The position numbers were made by a program, and so were the translations under genes. 64,000 nt of DNA. It comes from Oceanipulchritudo coccoides. GTDB lineage: Bacteria; Verrucomicrobiota; Verrucomicrobiia; Opitutales; Oceanipulchritudinaceae. Below, piece after piece: positions 55,702-64,000 of this stretch (positions are counted from its first letter, which is position 1; each line of letters begins with the position of its first letter). The notes under the pieces were generated by a model, which did no database searches, was not told the origin of the DNA, and saw only the letters and a program-made list of their open reading frames with translations. The stretch covers positions 858,990 to 922,989 of the forward strand of contig NZ_JAAGNX010000002.1 of assembly GCF_010500615.1 (NCBI RefSeq), given 5' to 3'.

Positions 55702-56691
55702 TTAAGCTTTGATTTGAAACATGTGCCGGACTTCGCGAACAACGACATCGGCACTCGGGACTTGGATTTTTTCCACCGGCGGGCTGTAGAAGGCCGGTGC
55801 ATCAACGGCACTGATCCGGTGGACAGGCGAGTCGAGGTAATCGAATGCCTCACGCTGGATCAAGTGGGAGATCTGGGCACCAACGCCACAGAAGGGTTTA
55901 TTCTCCTCAACAAGCAGGACTTTATTGGTCTTCTTGACTGATTTGAGGATGGTTTCCTTGTCGAGCGGACGGATACTGCGCAGGTCGACCACTTCCGCGT
56001 CGATATTCTGCTCCTTCTTGAGAATCTTGGCCGCCTTGAGTGCTTCAAGGACCATGGCGCCATGGGCGACCAGGGTGATGTCACTGCCTTCAAGTTTCAC
56101 TTCGGCCTTGCCGAGTGGAATGGTGAAATCCGGATCATCGGGAACCTCCCCCTCGTTGCCGTAGAGAAGGGTGCTTTCCATGAAGAAAACCGGATCGTTG
56201 TCGCGGATCGAACTCTTGAGCAGGCCCTTGGCGTCCGCCGGGGTTGCCGGGACGACGACCTTCAGACCGGGAAAGTTGGCCGCCAGATTCTCCGGGGTGT
56301 GCGAGTGGGTTGCGCCCACATTTGTACCGGCGTTTGCGGGGCCGCGGATGACAATTGGACAATTGATCTTGCCGCCTGACATGTAACGGAGGCTGGAGGC
56401 ATTGTTGACCGCCTGGTCCCATGCCACGTAGACGAATGAGAAAAACATCATCTCAATCACCGGTCGCAAACCCAGGAAGGAGGCACCGATTCCCAAGCCG
56501 ATGAAGCCGGCTTCAGAGATCGGGGCGTCAACCAGCCGCTTGTCCCCAAAGCGTTTCCAGAGACCCTCGGTGACCTTGTAGGCGCCGTTGTATTGGGCGA
56601 CTTCTTCGCCCATGATGAAGACGTTCTCGTCCCGTTCGATTTCTTCGGCGAGCGCGTCCTTCAATGCCTGTCTGTAAGTAATTACTGCCAT
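55702..56691 (-). CDS. pdhB: pyruvate dehydrogenase E1 beta subunit
   Basis: Pairs with the alpha subunit to form the thiamine diphosphate site of E1. The 329-residue product starts MAVITYRQALKDALAEEIER with the EEVAQYNGAYKVTEGL block and the C-terminal GVGAQISHLIQREAFDYLDSP. Length and order fit the alpha2-beta2 type E1. It follows pdhA after 43 bases. Confidence 0.96.
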   Translation of the reverse strand: MAVITYRQALKDALAEEIERDENVFIMGEEVAQYNGAYKVTEGLWKRFGDKRLVDAPISEAGFIGLGIGASFLGLRPVIEMMFFSFVYVAWDQAVNNASSLRYMSGGKINCPIVIRGPANAGTNVGATHSHTPENLAANFPGLKVVVPATPADAKGLLKSSIRDNDPVFFMESTLLYGNEGEVPDDPDFTIPLGKAEVKLEGSDITLVAHGAMVLEALKAAKILKKEQNIDAEVVDLRSIRPLDKETILKSVKKTNKVLLVEENKPFCGVGAQISHLIQREAFDYLDSPVHRISAVDAPAFYSPPVEKIQVPSADVVVREVRHMFQIKA

Positions 56692-56734
56692 TTTTCTTTC
56701 CTGATCCTAATTTCCAAGACCGTACACCTTGTCC

Positions 56735-57874
56735 CTAAAACGGGAGCCGGTCATTAAAGAAGATTTCCCCTTCGTTGTTGTGGGTTCCGGGGTTGTCCAC
56801 CGAATGGTAGACGTCCGAGAGGATTTCCTGCGGGGGCGGGAATGGAGATTCCTCGGCAAAGCGAACGGACTCCTTGGCCTCCTCTTTGGCGGCCTTGTCG
56901 ATTTCCTTGACCTGTTCGACGGAGATCACCTTTTCCTCAAGTAGGATCTGCTCCCACACATTGAGGGGATCTTTCTTTTCCTGATAGTGACGAATCTCCT
57001 CCTTGGTCCGGTAGCGCTGGTGATTTGCATCGGCGATGGAGTGACCGTAGTATCGGTAAGTAAAGACTTCCATCACAGTCGGGCGGCTTTTTTCGTGAGC
57101 ACGCTCAATCGCGGCATGCGTCTTTGCCCGCACCTCGTAAAGGTTTTCCCCGTGGACGGTGTCCCAATCAATCTTGTAGGCTTCCGCGCGGGAGGCGAGA
57201 CCGGCGTCCGGGAAGACACTTGAGCGTACCTGGCTGGTGCCCATCGAGTAGCCGTTGTTCTCAATGATGTAGACAATCGGCACATCCCAGAGGCTGGCGA
57301 TGTTGAGGGATTCGTGAAAGACCCCCTGATTGACCGCGCCGTCACCGAGATAACAAATGGCGCATCCTTTGATCCCTTTGTACTTGAGCGCGTAAGCCAG
57401 TCCGAGTCCCAAAGGGGTCTGGCCGGCGACAATCCCGTGGCCTCCCCAGAAGTTCTTGTCCGGCGCGAAAAAGTGCATTGAGCCGCCTTTGCCCTTCGAA
57501 CAGCCGGTGAACTTGCCGTACATTTCCGCCATGCATTCATTCATGCCCATCCCAACCGCGAGGGCATGCCCGTGGTCACGGTAGGCCGTGATGATGTGGT
57601 CGTTCTCGTTCATGACCGAAACCGTTCCCACCGCAGTCGCTTCCTGACCGATGTAAAGGTGGAGGAATCCCCCCATTTTCCCCTTCTGGTAGGCCTGCAG
57701 GGCAGCCTGCTCGAATTTGCGTATGCGGACCATGTCAGTGAAGCATTTGATCTTTGCCTCACTGGTCATCGCCTTGTTGATCGGTTCATCAGCGAAGGCA
57801 AAGAGGTCATCCTTGCTCAGTTCGCGGGATTTACCCTTGTTAAAATCGTGTGTTTCCGGTGCTTCAGTGCTCAC
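56735..57874 (-). CDS. pdhA: pyruvate dehydrogenase E1 alpha subunit
   Basis: Decarboxylates pyruvate on thiamine diphosphate. The product of 379 residues starts from GTG 57874, with AAGGAG at 57880-57885 five bases upstream; a TTG at 57931 lacks a ribosome-binding site. It has the TPP motif GDGAVNQGVFHESLNIA and, near residue 330-340, the phosphorylation-loop equivalent YRYYGHSIADAN. Heads the pdhABC operon. Confidence 0.95.
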   Translation of the reverse strand: MSTEAPETHDFNKGKSRELSKDDLFAFADEPINKAMTSEAKIKCFTDMVRIRKFEQAALQAYQKGKMGGFLHLYIGQEATAVGTVSVMNENDHIITAYRDHGHALAVGMGMNECMAEMYGKFTGCSKGKGGSMHFFAPDKNFWGGHGIVAGQTPLGLGLAYALKYKGIKGCAICYLGDGAVNQGVFHESLNIASLWDVPIVYIIENNGYSMGTSQVRSSVFPDAGLASRAEAYKIDWDTVHGENLYEVRAKTHAAIERAHEKSRPTVMEVFTYRYYGHSIADANHQRYRTKEEIRHYQEKKDPLNVWEQILLEEKVISVEQVKEIDKAAKEEAKESVRFAEESPFPPPQEILSDVYHSVDNPGTHNNEGEIFFNDRLPF

Positions 57875-57879
57875 AAGCT

Positions 57880-57885
57880 CTCCTT
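57880..57885 (-). promoter_or_regulatory. ribosome-binding site that decides the pdhA start
   Basis: AAGGAG on the minus strand, five bases before the GTG at 57872-57874, supports the GTG as the true pdhA start rather than the TTG at 57929-57931. Confidence 0.75.
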
Positions 57886-58005
57886 GATTAAATTGCCCAA
57901 TGCAGTCAATTATCCCCGGTAATCCAAGCAAAAAGTATGGATCACCGAATTGTGGGGAAATATAGGGTAATTCCCGTGATTGTAAACCGCCGCCTGCGCT
58001 TCTTC

Positions 58006-58509
58006 TCAGCCCAGCCGCATTATTTCATCAGTTTCGACAATCATTGGCCGGTCGCTCCGGCAATCCGCCCGCAGGGCAACAAAGTCCTTGTGCGACTTGA
58101 AGTAGATTTTCCAGAGTGACTGGCGATCCGTCTCCGGGAGGTCCAACCCGTCGATATCGGATTCCTTGAAGAAGGCAAAGTTGCCCTCGGAAATGGGCGG
58201 AGGAAGGGCTTCCAAAGGTTTGTGGCAGTCGAAGAGAAACATCAGCCAATGGCATCGGTCCTCGTAGTTTTTCTCGGCGATCATCGCAAACAAGTGCAAA
58301 TCTGCAGGCGTGATCGTGAGTCCGGCCTCTTCGCCGACTTCCCGCACCGCCGCCTCATGTGGAGATTCACCTGTCCCCATTTCCAGCTTCCCACCGATCG
58401 GGCTCCAGAGTCCCTTGTTCGGGGATTTATTTCTTTTCATGAGAAGAAGGTCCCCTTCGGGATTTCTCAAATAGATCAGTGAACTGATTTTATACGGCAG
58501 CGAATCCAT
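58006..58509 (-). CDS. Nudix hydrolase
   Basis: Hydrolyses a nucleoside diphosphate linked to another moiety. The 167-residue product from ATG 58509 has the Nudix box with metal ligands in REVGEEAGL and an upstream GESPHEAAV, but with a two-residue insertion (GT) before the first Glu compared with the usual GGxxExGE. Substrate unknown. It lies upstream of pdhA in the same direction, but the 131-base gap suggests a separate unit. Confidence 0.85.
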   Translation of the reverse strand: MDSLPYKISSLIYLRNPEGDLLLMKRNKSPNKGLWSPIGGKLEMGTGESPHEAAVREVGEEAGLTITPADLHLFAMIAEKNYEDRCHWLMFLFDCHKPLEALPPPISEGNFAFFKESDIDGLDLPETDRQSLWKIYFKSHKDFVALRADCRSDRPMIVETDEIMRLG

Positions 58510-58611
58510 TTGAGGAGATCCTGTCCGAAACATCTGATTGTGCAAGACTGCTCCACTTGCCTGAATTTAGGTATGGAAATCCCGACGGACTAACGGTATA
58601 ATCATTAGCCA

Positions 58612-59904
58612 ATGAAGCGCATGAAGCATTGGCGGGGAAGGAAGCCTTCGGGTGAAATCACGATTTGCTGGGCGGACAATGGAGTCTCGTTCGTTCAGTG
58701 GGCGCAACGGCCGGGTGGGATCCGCGAGTACCGGAAGGGCCACTTTATGGAGGCGGTGTCGATATCGGCACGAACTTACCAGGAGAACCTCCATGAGTTT
58801 TTGGAAAGCGCCAGCGGATCCAAGGCCAAAGTGCACTGGGTCATCCTCTCGGAGAGCTTTCCGCATGAGGGATCCGAAATGGATTGCCAGCCGGTAATCC
58901 CCGGATGGATAGCACGTTGCTGGGAGGGCCTTGAATTGAGTGAGATTCCAAGGGTAATTCTTATGGGGAGACAGTCCCTGGAATGCGCTTTGAATGAGTG
59001 GCCGGAATTCCAGTCCTCGGGAACTGGCCTTTGCCTGCGGATCGCGCAAAGAATTTTATTTCTCGGGCAGGGGAATGGGAGGCGGTATTATCGCCTATCC
59101 CGAAAGGGTTTGGCCGGCCCTGCCGACGAAAATTATGTCAGCCGCGAGTGGCTGTTGCAGACCCGTCTCCTCTTCAGGAACCGGACCGGCACGGCTTTGC
59201 GCAAGGTCTACATTCCCCAGGGAAGGGAGTGCCATTTTTCATGGGAAAATGAGAAGTCCCTTGAGATAATTCCAAGTCTCAAGCCACCCGCATGGGCTTC
59301 ATTGTGCGATGAGGCGCTCGATGACGGGCTCCGATTTCTGCACTTGAGCGCCTTTAACGGAGCGCGTGAGCCAGCGTGCCGGATTCACCTGCCCATCTTG
59401 GAGAAGCGTCGTCACACCCAGACATGGGACCGCCGTCTCAAAATTGGGTCCTGCCTCCTGCTTGGCGGGTGGAGCTTTCTGCTGCTGGGGGCGTGTCGGC
59501 ATTCTGTAGCCGCTTCTCCATCAGCGATGGGAGAGGATAGACTGGCAGCCTTCCAAACTGAGGTTGAGGGCTATGAGAAACGCTGGCAGAAGATCAAGAA
59601 CTACGAAACCGGGAGAAGGCTTCCCTACCGCCTGGTGGGAATAATTGCTCGATCCAAACCGGAAGCAGTTGAATTGGAGAGAATCCAGCTCGCGAGGGCC
59701 GCTGGAAAAGTTCCCGGAACGTTCACGGTGACTGTCAAGGGAGCCTTGGAAGCCAAGGAGCCAACCGCCGGATTCCGAGGCTGGGTTGATGGCCTACGCG
59801 ATGCAATTGATCTTGATAGGATTGAGAATCTCCGGTTCGAGCGCAGTGAAAAACGTATCCATTTTCTATTACAGGGATCAACCGGGTTGAAAGGGAGGCA
59901 ATGA
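58612..59904 (+). CDS. PilN/GspL-like inner membrane protein of the secretin operon
   Basis: The 430-residue product has a cytoplasmic N-terminal domain (about 1-275), one membrane segment (about 284-302), and a C-terminal periplasmic part with a coiled coil (about 320-350) and a ferredoxin-like domain of the PilN type (about 355-425). No strong signature links it to PilM or GspL; the call rests on order and topology. Its stop overlaps the start of the next gene by four bases. Confidence 0.6.
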   Translation: MKRMKHWRGRKPSGEITICWADNGVSFVQWAQRPGGIREYRKGHFMEAVSISARTYQENLHEFLESASGSKAKVHWVILSESFPHEGSEMDCQPVIPGWIARCWEGLELSEIPRVILMGRQSLECALNEWPEFQSSGTGLCLRIAQRILFLGQGNGRRYYRLSRKGLAGPADENYVSREWLLQTRLLFRNRTGTALRKVYIPQGRECHFSWENEKSLEIIPSLKPPAWASLCDEALDDGLRFLHLSAFNGAREPACRIHLPILEKRRHTQTWDRRLKIGSCLLLGGWSFLLLGACRHSVAASPSAMGEDRLAAFQTEVEGYEKRWQKIKNYETGRRLPYRLVGIIARSKPEAVELERIQLARAAGKVPGTFTVTVKGALEAKEPTAGFRGWVDGLRDAIDLDRIENLRFERSEKRIHFLLQGSTGLKGRQ

Positions 59905-60554
59905 TGCGTATTTTCTGGATTCTTCTTTTAGTGCTGCTCCTTCTGGGACAGTTAATCACATTTGTAAGCAGTAAAACCCCCGTACCGGTTATCCAACCTC
60001 TAGCAGTTGAAGCATCCGAAGGGCTCTACGAGTTGGTTTCCGAGACGCGTGAGGTTTGGAAGGACGCCGTTTATTATACGCTAAACCCGGTTGAAATTTC
60101 CACCGGCAAACCCGAGAGCCTTCTTGACCGTGAGCAGTTTATGCTGGAGTTACGGGATCTGGAACAAACATTGGGCAATTCAGGCGGTGAATACCTCATT
60201 ACCAAGGAGCTTTCCCGGTGGTTCAATGCCTCGTCCGGTCAAGGTGCTTCAAAAGGGAATCACTCCGGCATCTCGAGCTACCTGGCCGGTCTGAAGGGCT
60301 GGATGGAGACTTGCTCCTCATCTGCCCCGCACATCTCCCTTGAACGCAGTTTTCTAAATCCTGAAATATCCTCCGACTATCCATGCCTTTCCTTTGAGAT
60401 GAGTGGATCCGCCTTTGATCTGGGCTCCTTTCTAATCGACTATGAGGATCGCTTTCCGGAATGGCAATTAAAGGAGCTCGATTTGATGAAATCGGCGGAG
60501 GATGATTCCTGGTGGTTGCGGGGGAGTTTTGTTTTCGAGGGAGAACAATTGTGA
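59901..60554 (+). CDS. PilO/GspM-like membrane protein
   Basis: The 217-residue product has one N-terminal membrane segment (about 4-23), a helical charged stretch and a small C-terminal domain (about 140-217, HISLERSFLNPEISSDYPCL and FEMSGSAFDLGSFL), as in PilO/GspM proteins. No family signature is certain. Overlaps both neighbours (GTGA at 60551), so it belongs to the secretin operon. Confidence 0.6.
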   Translation: MMRIFWILLLVLLLLGQLITFVSSKTPVPVIQPLAVEASEGLYELVSETREVWKDAVYYTLNPVEISTGKPESLLDREQFMLELRDLEQTLGNSGGEYLITKELSRWFNASSGQGASKGNHSGISSYLAGLKGWMETCSSSAPHISLERSFLNPEISSDYPCLSFEMSGSAFDLGSFLIDYEDRFPEWQLKELDLMKSAEDDSWWLRGSFVFEGEQL

Positions 60555-61069
60555 TTGTTCCGACCGGCTTTGTAAGAACCTTTTCCCTCTTCTGCTTCTG
60601 GGTCCTGCCTCTGGTTGTCCCGGCGGCATTTGTCATTCGCCATCTGATGGACACGCCCGCTGTAGATTCACCGGTTGGTTGGGCCTGCCTGGCTCTTCCC
60701 GCGACGATGGTCTCCGTCGAAAGGCCTTTACGCGGATGGGAAAGTCTTCAGCCAAGAGTGATTTCAGCGAGTCCGGTCCACCCGGTGGCAACACTACCGG
60801 ATCCTGACCCCATATTGCATGTGGATACTGCCATCCCGATAGAATTGCACGGGCATGTCGGACATGGAGAGTCAGTTGTGTACTTTTTTCTGGATACAGA
60901 GAACAACAAGTGGTTCCGCTTGTCGCCAGGTGAGGTGGATCCCGACCGAAAGCTGGCTCTCCAGTCTGGAGACGGTGAAGCCCTTCGTATGGTGAATCTT
61001 TCTACTGGCTCCCAATACATGATTTCCCCGGGGCAGAGAAGCCCTGTGCTGGTCACCGAAGAACGTTAA
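60551..61069 (+). CDS. hypothetical membrane-anchored protein of the secretin operon
   Basis: Not recognised. From GTG 60551, inside the GTGA overlap, the 172-residue product has one membrane segment (about 9-30) and a periplasmic part of about 130 residues with a beta-rich end. An open frame upstream to 60512 would overlap the previous gene more. Position between PilO-like and secretin genes suggests a PilP- or GspC-like linker. Confidence 0.6.
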   Translation: MIVPTGFVRTFSLFCFWVLPLVVPAAFVIRHLMDTPAVDSPVGWACLALPATMVSVERPLRGWESLQPRVISASPVHPVATLPDPDPILHVDTAIPIELHGHVGHGESVVYFFLDTENNKWFRLSPGEVDPDRKLALQSGDGEALRMVNLSTGSQYMISPGQRSPVLVTEER

Positions 61070-61080
61070 CCTTGGCCTTT

Positions 61081-63015
61081 ATGAAACCCTCCTTCTGCCT
61101 CTTCTTGTCCTTCTTGTTCCTCGATGCCCTTGGTGGGGTAACTCCGGCAAATCTTGAGGCGGAGAGCTTATGGCTTCGGGAAAACGGCGGAGTGGAAGGA
61201 GTCTACGGTCCTGTCGAATCTCCCGGTCCTGAGGCAGGGTCTTTGACGAAAGATATTGAAACTACTTCTCCGGAGGAATCGCTGGGATTGAGTATTCGCG
61301 AGGAGACTCGCACGCGTCTTCTGGATGAAGTAGATCATGTCTGGGCCCGTCCGGAAGTCTCCGGCCGTGGCGTTGATCCTGGCAAGGTTGTCGACCAGGA
61401 GCTCATCCGTCACCGGCTGGAAGAAATATTCATTCCAAAGGTCGAGTTTCGGCAGGTGCCCCTGAGTGAAGTTGTCGAGACACTTTCGGAATTGCTGGTC
61501 AGGGATTCGCCACAGCAGGGCAGCCTCAATATCGTCTTGATTGATCCTGAAGGTCGCGATCCATTTGTATCGATTATTCTGCGACGACTCAGCCTGAAGC
61601 GGGTCCTCGACTTTGTGGTCGAGTCCGTGGCCTATGAATACGATCTCCAGAATGATGCGGTGGTGATCCGCCCCGGACAGGGGCCCGGCTTTGGCCTTGA
61701 GACAGCGTTCTATCCCGTCAGCAGATCAACATTGATTCGCTTGACCGGAATTCATGAAGTGGAGGAATTGGTCATCTCAAATGTCATGCAGGATCCCTTT
61801 GCGGAAGCACCGGGCGATTCTGTCGATCGGCGAGCGGACGCGGAAGGAGCCTTGAAGGGATTTCTTGAACGGGCGGGAATTCCGTTTGACGCAGTAACAG
61901 GGGCAAATCTGGCTCTGGCGGACGGCCAGCTCATCGTCACGCAGACTGCGCGTAATCACGAGAAGCTTCGAAGCCTCCTGCAACGTTACCGGGAAATCAA
62001 GCAGGTGGAAATCGAGGCGCGCTTCCTCGAGGTTCAGGAACGAAACCTTGAGGAGCTTGGATTCGAATGGACTCTCCTCGGGAATGGACAGGATCGGGTG
62101 ACCACTGCTCCTGCGCGGAATCTGGCCAACGCCTTCACGGTCGGAGGGGATGAGAGTCGCATTGTCATCGACCGGTCCGGTGTGGACTTGCCAGCCATCG
62201 CCCAAGGCGCTCCGGTTCTTCCCATATCCGTTGACTTGGCTGAGGATGCGGGAAATTTGGCACACTATGCCACAGCGCTTGGAGGCGGGGTTGATCTTGA
62301 TCTGGTCATCCGGGCGCTTGAGCGCCAGTCCGGTAACGATCTTCTCAGCGCACCCAAAATAACCGTCCTGAGCGGCAAGACAGCCGAGATTGTCGTCGCC
62401 GAGGAATTCCGGTATCCGGAAATGTATGGCGATACCAATGCGGAAGTGGGCAAGGGCGACAGTAGCAGCGGCTCGGCTGGAGTGGCGATTACTGCTGGTA
62501 CGCCGCGCTCATTCACAACCCGCAATGTGGGGGTGGAGATGGAAGTCACCCCCACCGTCGAGGAAGATAATTCGATCAGTCTGTTGTTGAAGCCAAAGGT
62601 GACCGAGTTTGAAGGCTTCGTTGAATACGGCGGCACGTCGGTGGCTATTGCCTCCGATACCACCGTCACCGTACCGAGCGGATTTTACCAGCCGGTCTTC
62701 AGTATCCGCAAGATCCAGACGGAGGTCACTATCTGGGACGGGGCAACCGTTGTGATGGGCGGCTTAACGCGCGAGCAGTCCGTTCGCATCAATGACCGCG
62801 TCCCCATCCTCGGCGACATTCCCCTCATCGGCCGGCTGTTCCGATCGGAGGGCGAGAGCACCCAGAAACGCAACCTGCTCATCTTTGTCACCGCCAACCT
62901 GGTCAGCCCCGGCGGCTCCCCGTCATTCCAGCGCCTCCCCGGGGTTGAGCCAAATTCCTTGTTTCAGGTCCCCCGCATCAGTACCCCCGGTGGCCTCAGT
63001 CAGCGAGATGAGTAG
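61081..63015 (+). CDS. secretin (PilQ/GspD family)
   Basis: Outer-membrane channel of a type II secretion or type IV pilus machine. From ATG 61081 the 644-residue product has a signal peptide (about 1-22), an N0-like domain (about 115-205, VEFRQVPLSEVVETLSELLV), another N domain and the secretin domain (about 395-630) with VEMEVTPTVEEDNSISLLLK and the signature RVPILGDIPLIGRLFR. A TTG at 61072 is an alternative start. GspE, F and G genes are not in the window. Confidence 0.88.
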   Translation: MKPSFCLFLSFLFLDALGGVTPANLEAESLWLRENGGVEGVYGPVESPGPEAGSLTKDIETTSPEESLGLSIREETRTRLLDEVDHVWARPEVSGRGVDPGKVVDQELIRHRLEEIFIPKVEFRQVPLSEVVETLSELLVRDSPQQGSLNIVLIDPEGRDPFVSIILRRLSLKRVLDFVVESVAYEYDLQNDAVVIRPGQGPGFGLETAFYPVSRSTLIRLTGIHEVEELVISNVMQDPFAEAPGDSVDRRADAEGALKGFLERAGIPFDAVTGANLALADGQLIVTQTARNHEKLRSLLQRYREIKQVEIEARFLEVQERNLEELGFEWTLLGNGQDRVTTAPARNLANAFTVGGDESRIVIDRSGVDLPAIAQGAPVLPISVDLAEDAGNLAHYATALGGGVDLDLVIRALERQSGNDLLSAPKITVLSGKTAEIVVAEEFRYPEMYGDTNAEVGKGDSSSGSAGVAITAGTPRSFTTRNVGVEMEVTPTVEEDNSISLLLKPKVTEFEGFVEYGGTSVAIASDTTVTVPSGFYQPVFSIRKIQTEVTIWDGATVVMGGLTREQSVRINDRVPILGDIPLIGRLFRSEGESTQKRNLLIFVTANLVSPGGSPSFQRLPGVEPNSLFQVPRISTPGGLSQRDE

Positions 63016-63056
63016 GGTTTTGAATTAAACCCTTGTCTTTTCAAAATCCTTTCTCG

Positions 63057-63335
63057 ATGCTTTCATCCCGGTTTGAGTATGATCCCTCGAAATCCAGATC
63101 CAATCTTGAGAAGCACGGGATCGACTTCAATCAGGCACAGTTAATATGGCAGGATCCGAGACGATTGCGATTCAAGGGTAATTCTTTCAAGGAACAAAGA
63201 TTTGCACTAGTAGGATCAGCATTGGGAAAGATCTGGTATGCCGTTTACACTGTCCGGAGGTATAAGATTCGTTTAATCAGTGTAAGACGGGCGCGAAGTA
63301 GCGAGGTAATGGCATATGAAAAAGAAGTTGAGTAG
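63057..63335 (+). CDS. BrnT-like ribonuclease toxin
   Basis: The 92-residue product from ATG 63057 matches the BrnT toxin fold, with FEYDPSKSRSNLEKHGIDF at the start, a middle QRFALVGSALGKIWYAVYTV and the RLISVRRARSSEVMAYEK end. BrnT cleaves RNA in partner modules; the catalytic residues (Arg, Glu) appear present in the end. It overlaps the next gene by 20 bases, as BrnT-BrnA pairs do. Confidence 0.8.
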   Translation: MLSSRFEYDPSKSRSNLEKHGIDFNQAQLIWQDPRRLRFKGNSFKEQRFALVGSALGKIWYAVYTVRRYKIRLISVRRARSSEVMAYEKEVE

Positions 63336-63612
63336 CAGGGGCGGTGTTTGGAGTTTGGATGGGAAGCGGTTTATATCCTTGGAGGAATTCGACCGCATAG
63401 CCGATTCGGGTTCGGATGAAATCGACCAGTTCATAGATTTGACAAAGGGACAGCGTGGCGGTGCGCGGCCCGGCGCCGGCCGCAAGCGCAAGGAGGCCGT
63501 TCGGCTCGAAGTTCGGATACGGCCTGATCTGCGGGAAAAGCTTCGCCGCAAGGCAAAACAGACCGGTCGCACCCAAGTGGAGTTAGTGGAGGCCGCCCTC
63601 GAACAGTTGTGA
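63316..63612 (+). CDS. BrnA-like antitoxin
   Basis: The 98-residue product has a ribbon-helix-helix end (about 60-98, VRLEVRIRPDLREKLRRKAK) and the Gly-Ala-Gly-Arg linker RGGARPGAGRKR found in BrnA-type antitoxins. It would bind and silence the upstream toxin and their promoter. Overlap with the toxin gene supports a toxin-antitoxin pair. Confidence 0.75.
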   Translation: MKKKLSSRGGVWSLDGKRFISLEEFDRIADSGSDEIDQFIDLTKGQRGGARPGAGRKRKEAVRLEVRIRPDLREKLRRKAKQTGRTQVELVEAALEQL

Positions 63613-63654
63613 GGGAATTGGCAAGGGGATAAGGAGTGAGAACCTCTTCTCCAA

Positions 63655-64000
63655 TTATTCCACCCGCCGGATGGTCCCCGAGACTCCACCGGGGATGGCG
63701 AAAGGCTGGCCGGCGCGTTTTCTGAGCAGGGCCGCTCCGAGCGGAGATTCGGGCGTGACGACGGTGATTTCGGCGCCATCAAGGGTGAGGTCGACGCCAC
63801 CGCAGCAGGGCAGGAGAAAGACATGTGATGTTTCGCCCGAAAAGTCGCATTCAACGAGGGCGCCGACCGCAATGGGCTGGTCAATATAGGAGACCAACTC
63901 GAGGCTTTGAAGGGATTTGGCCTGAGTGGACAAGAGGGCAAACTGCTGGGCGTAGCCGCGTGCCAGATAGGAGCTCTCGAGCCCTTGAGTATCCCACTTG
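63655..64000 (-). CDS. Gre-factor-like protein, partial (5' end outside the window)
   Basis: The minus-strand frame stays open to the window edge, so only the C-terminal part is seen (about 115 residues). It matches the GreA/GreB C-terminal domain: VGALVECDFSGETSHVFLLP, VDLTLDGAEITVVTPESPLG and the end PGGVSGTIRRVE. A coiled-coil N-terminus should lie beyond 64000; without it I cannot say if it is GreA or a Gre-domain relative. TTG at 63933 is not the true start. Confidence 0.7.
   Translation of the reverse strand, partial: KWDTQGLESSYLARGYAQQFALLSTQAKSLQSLELVSYIDQPIAVGALVECDFSGETSHVFLLPCCGGVDLTLDGAEITVVTPESPLGAALLRKRAGQPFAIPGGVSGTIRRVE

Noticed and set aside
57929-57931. TTG as the pdhA start
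   Set aside because: The GTG at 57872-57874 has AAGGAG at ideal spacing; the TTG has no ribosome-binding site and adds unconserved sequence.

Overview
The window reads as one contiguous, densely coding piece of a bacterial chromosome, with no phage, transposon, CRISPR array or rRNA. Gene content and protein style point to the phylum Verrucomicrobiota, probably an Opitutia/Puniceicoccales-like marine lineage. Hints are a Gram-negative envelope (secretin, LolCDE-type ABC pair), LL-diaminopimelate aminotransferase, short proteins beginning with the MSLINEALKKAQ motif, and acidic tails on ribosomal proteins. This placement is inference; no 16S gene is present.

Region by region: (1) 143-14991, the S10-spc-alpha ribosomal supercluster from rplC to rplQ, with secY, map and rpoA, closed by a strong terminator at 15017. 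rpmD (L30), adk, infA and rpmJ (L36) are absent from their usual slots. S5, S11 and L17 carry long charged tails. (2) 15062-22257, a small zinc-ribbon membrane protein, guaA, the histidine genes hisD-hisC-hisB-(small membrane gene)-hisH, then citrate synthase. (3) 22267-27472, a VC0807-like membrane protein, a stand-alone CoaB domain overlapping an orphan PAS-histidine kinase, an AarC/Cat1-type CoA-transferase and a secreted FKBP with a Gly-Pro repeat tail. (4) 27774-32267, two ECF sigma modules back to back: sigma, membrane anti-sigma and periplasmic helical protein on the minus strand; rhodanese, MauE, sigma and RskA-like anti-sigma on the plus strand, all overlapping. The 151-bp gap between them holds repeated GGATTTG motifs. 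(5) 32274-35819, an MgtC/DUF4010 membrane protein and an ExeA/GspB-like operon. (6) 35913-39988, an FtsB-like protein, a eukaryote-type UDP-sugar pyrophosphorylase and a phosphohexomutase. (7) 39997-48178, a divergent adenylosuccinate synthetase, tRNA-Leu(GAG), a large unrecognised basic/acidic protein, MazG-like protein and a glycosyltransferase/methyltransferase/GT-C-like locus. (8) 48181-58509, a LolCDE-like ABC transporter, TesA-like esterase, dapL, a PanC homologue with substituted active-site residues, the pyruvate dehydrogenase operon and a Nudix hydrolase. (9) 58612-64000, a secretin operon with inner-membrane partners of the PilN/PilO kind, a BrnT/BrnA-like toxin-antitoxin pair and the 3' part of a Gre-factor-like gene cut by the window end.

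The ordinary core (translation, export, histidine, GMP, lysine, CoA, acetyl-CoA) is clear. The least explained parts are the four-gene rhodanese-MauE-sigma-anti-sigma operon with its divergent partner, the altered PanC and PurA homologues, the lineage-style protein at 41852-43591 and the two separated parts of an envelope secretion or pilus machine.
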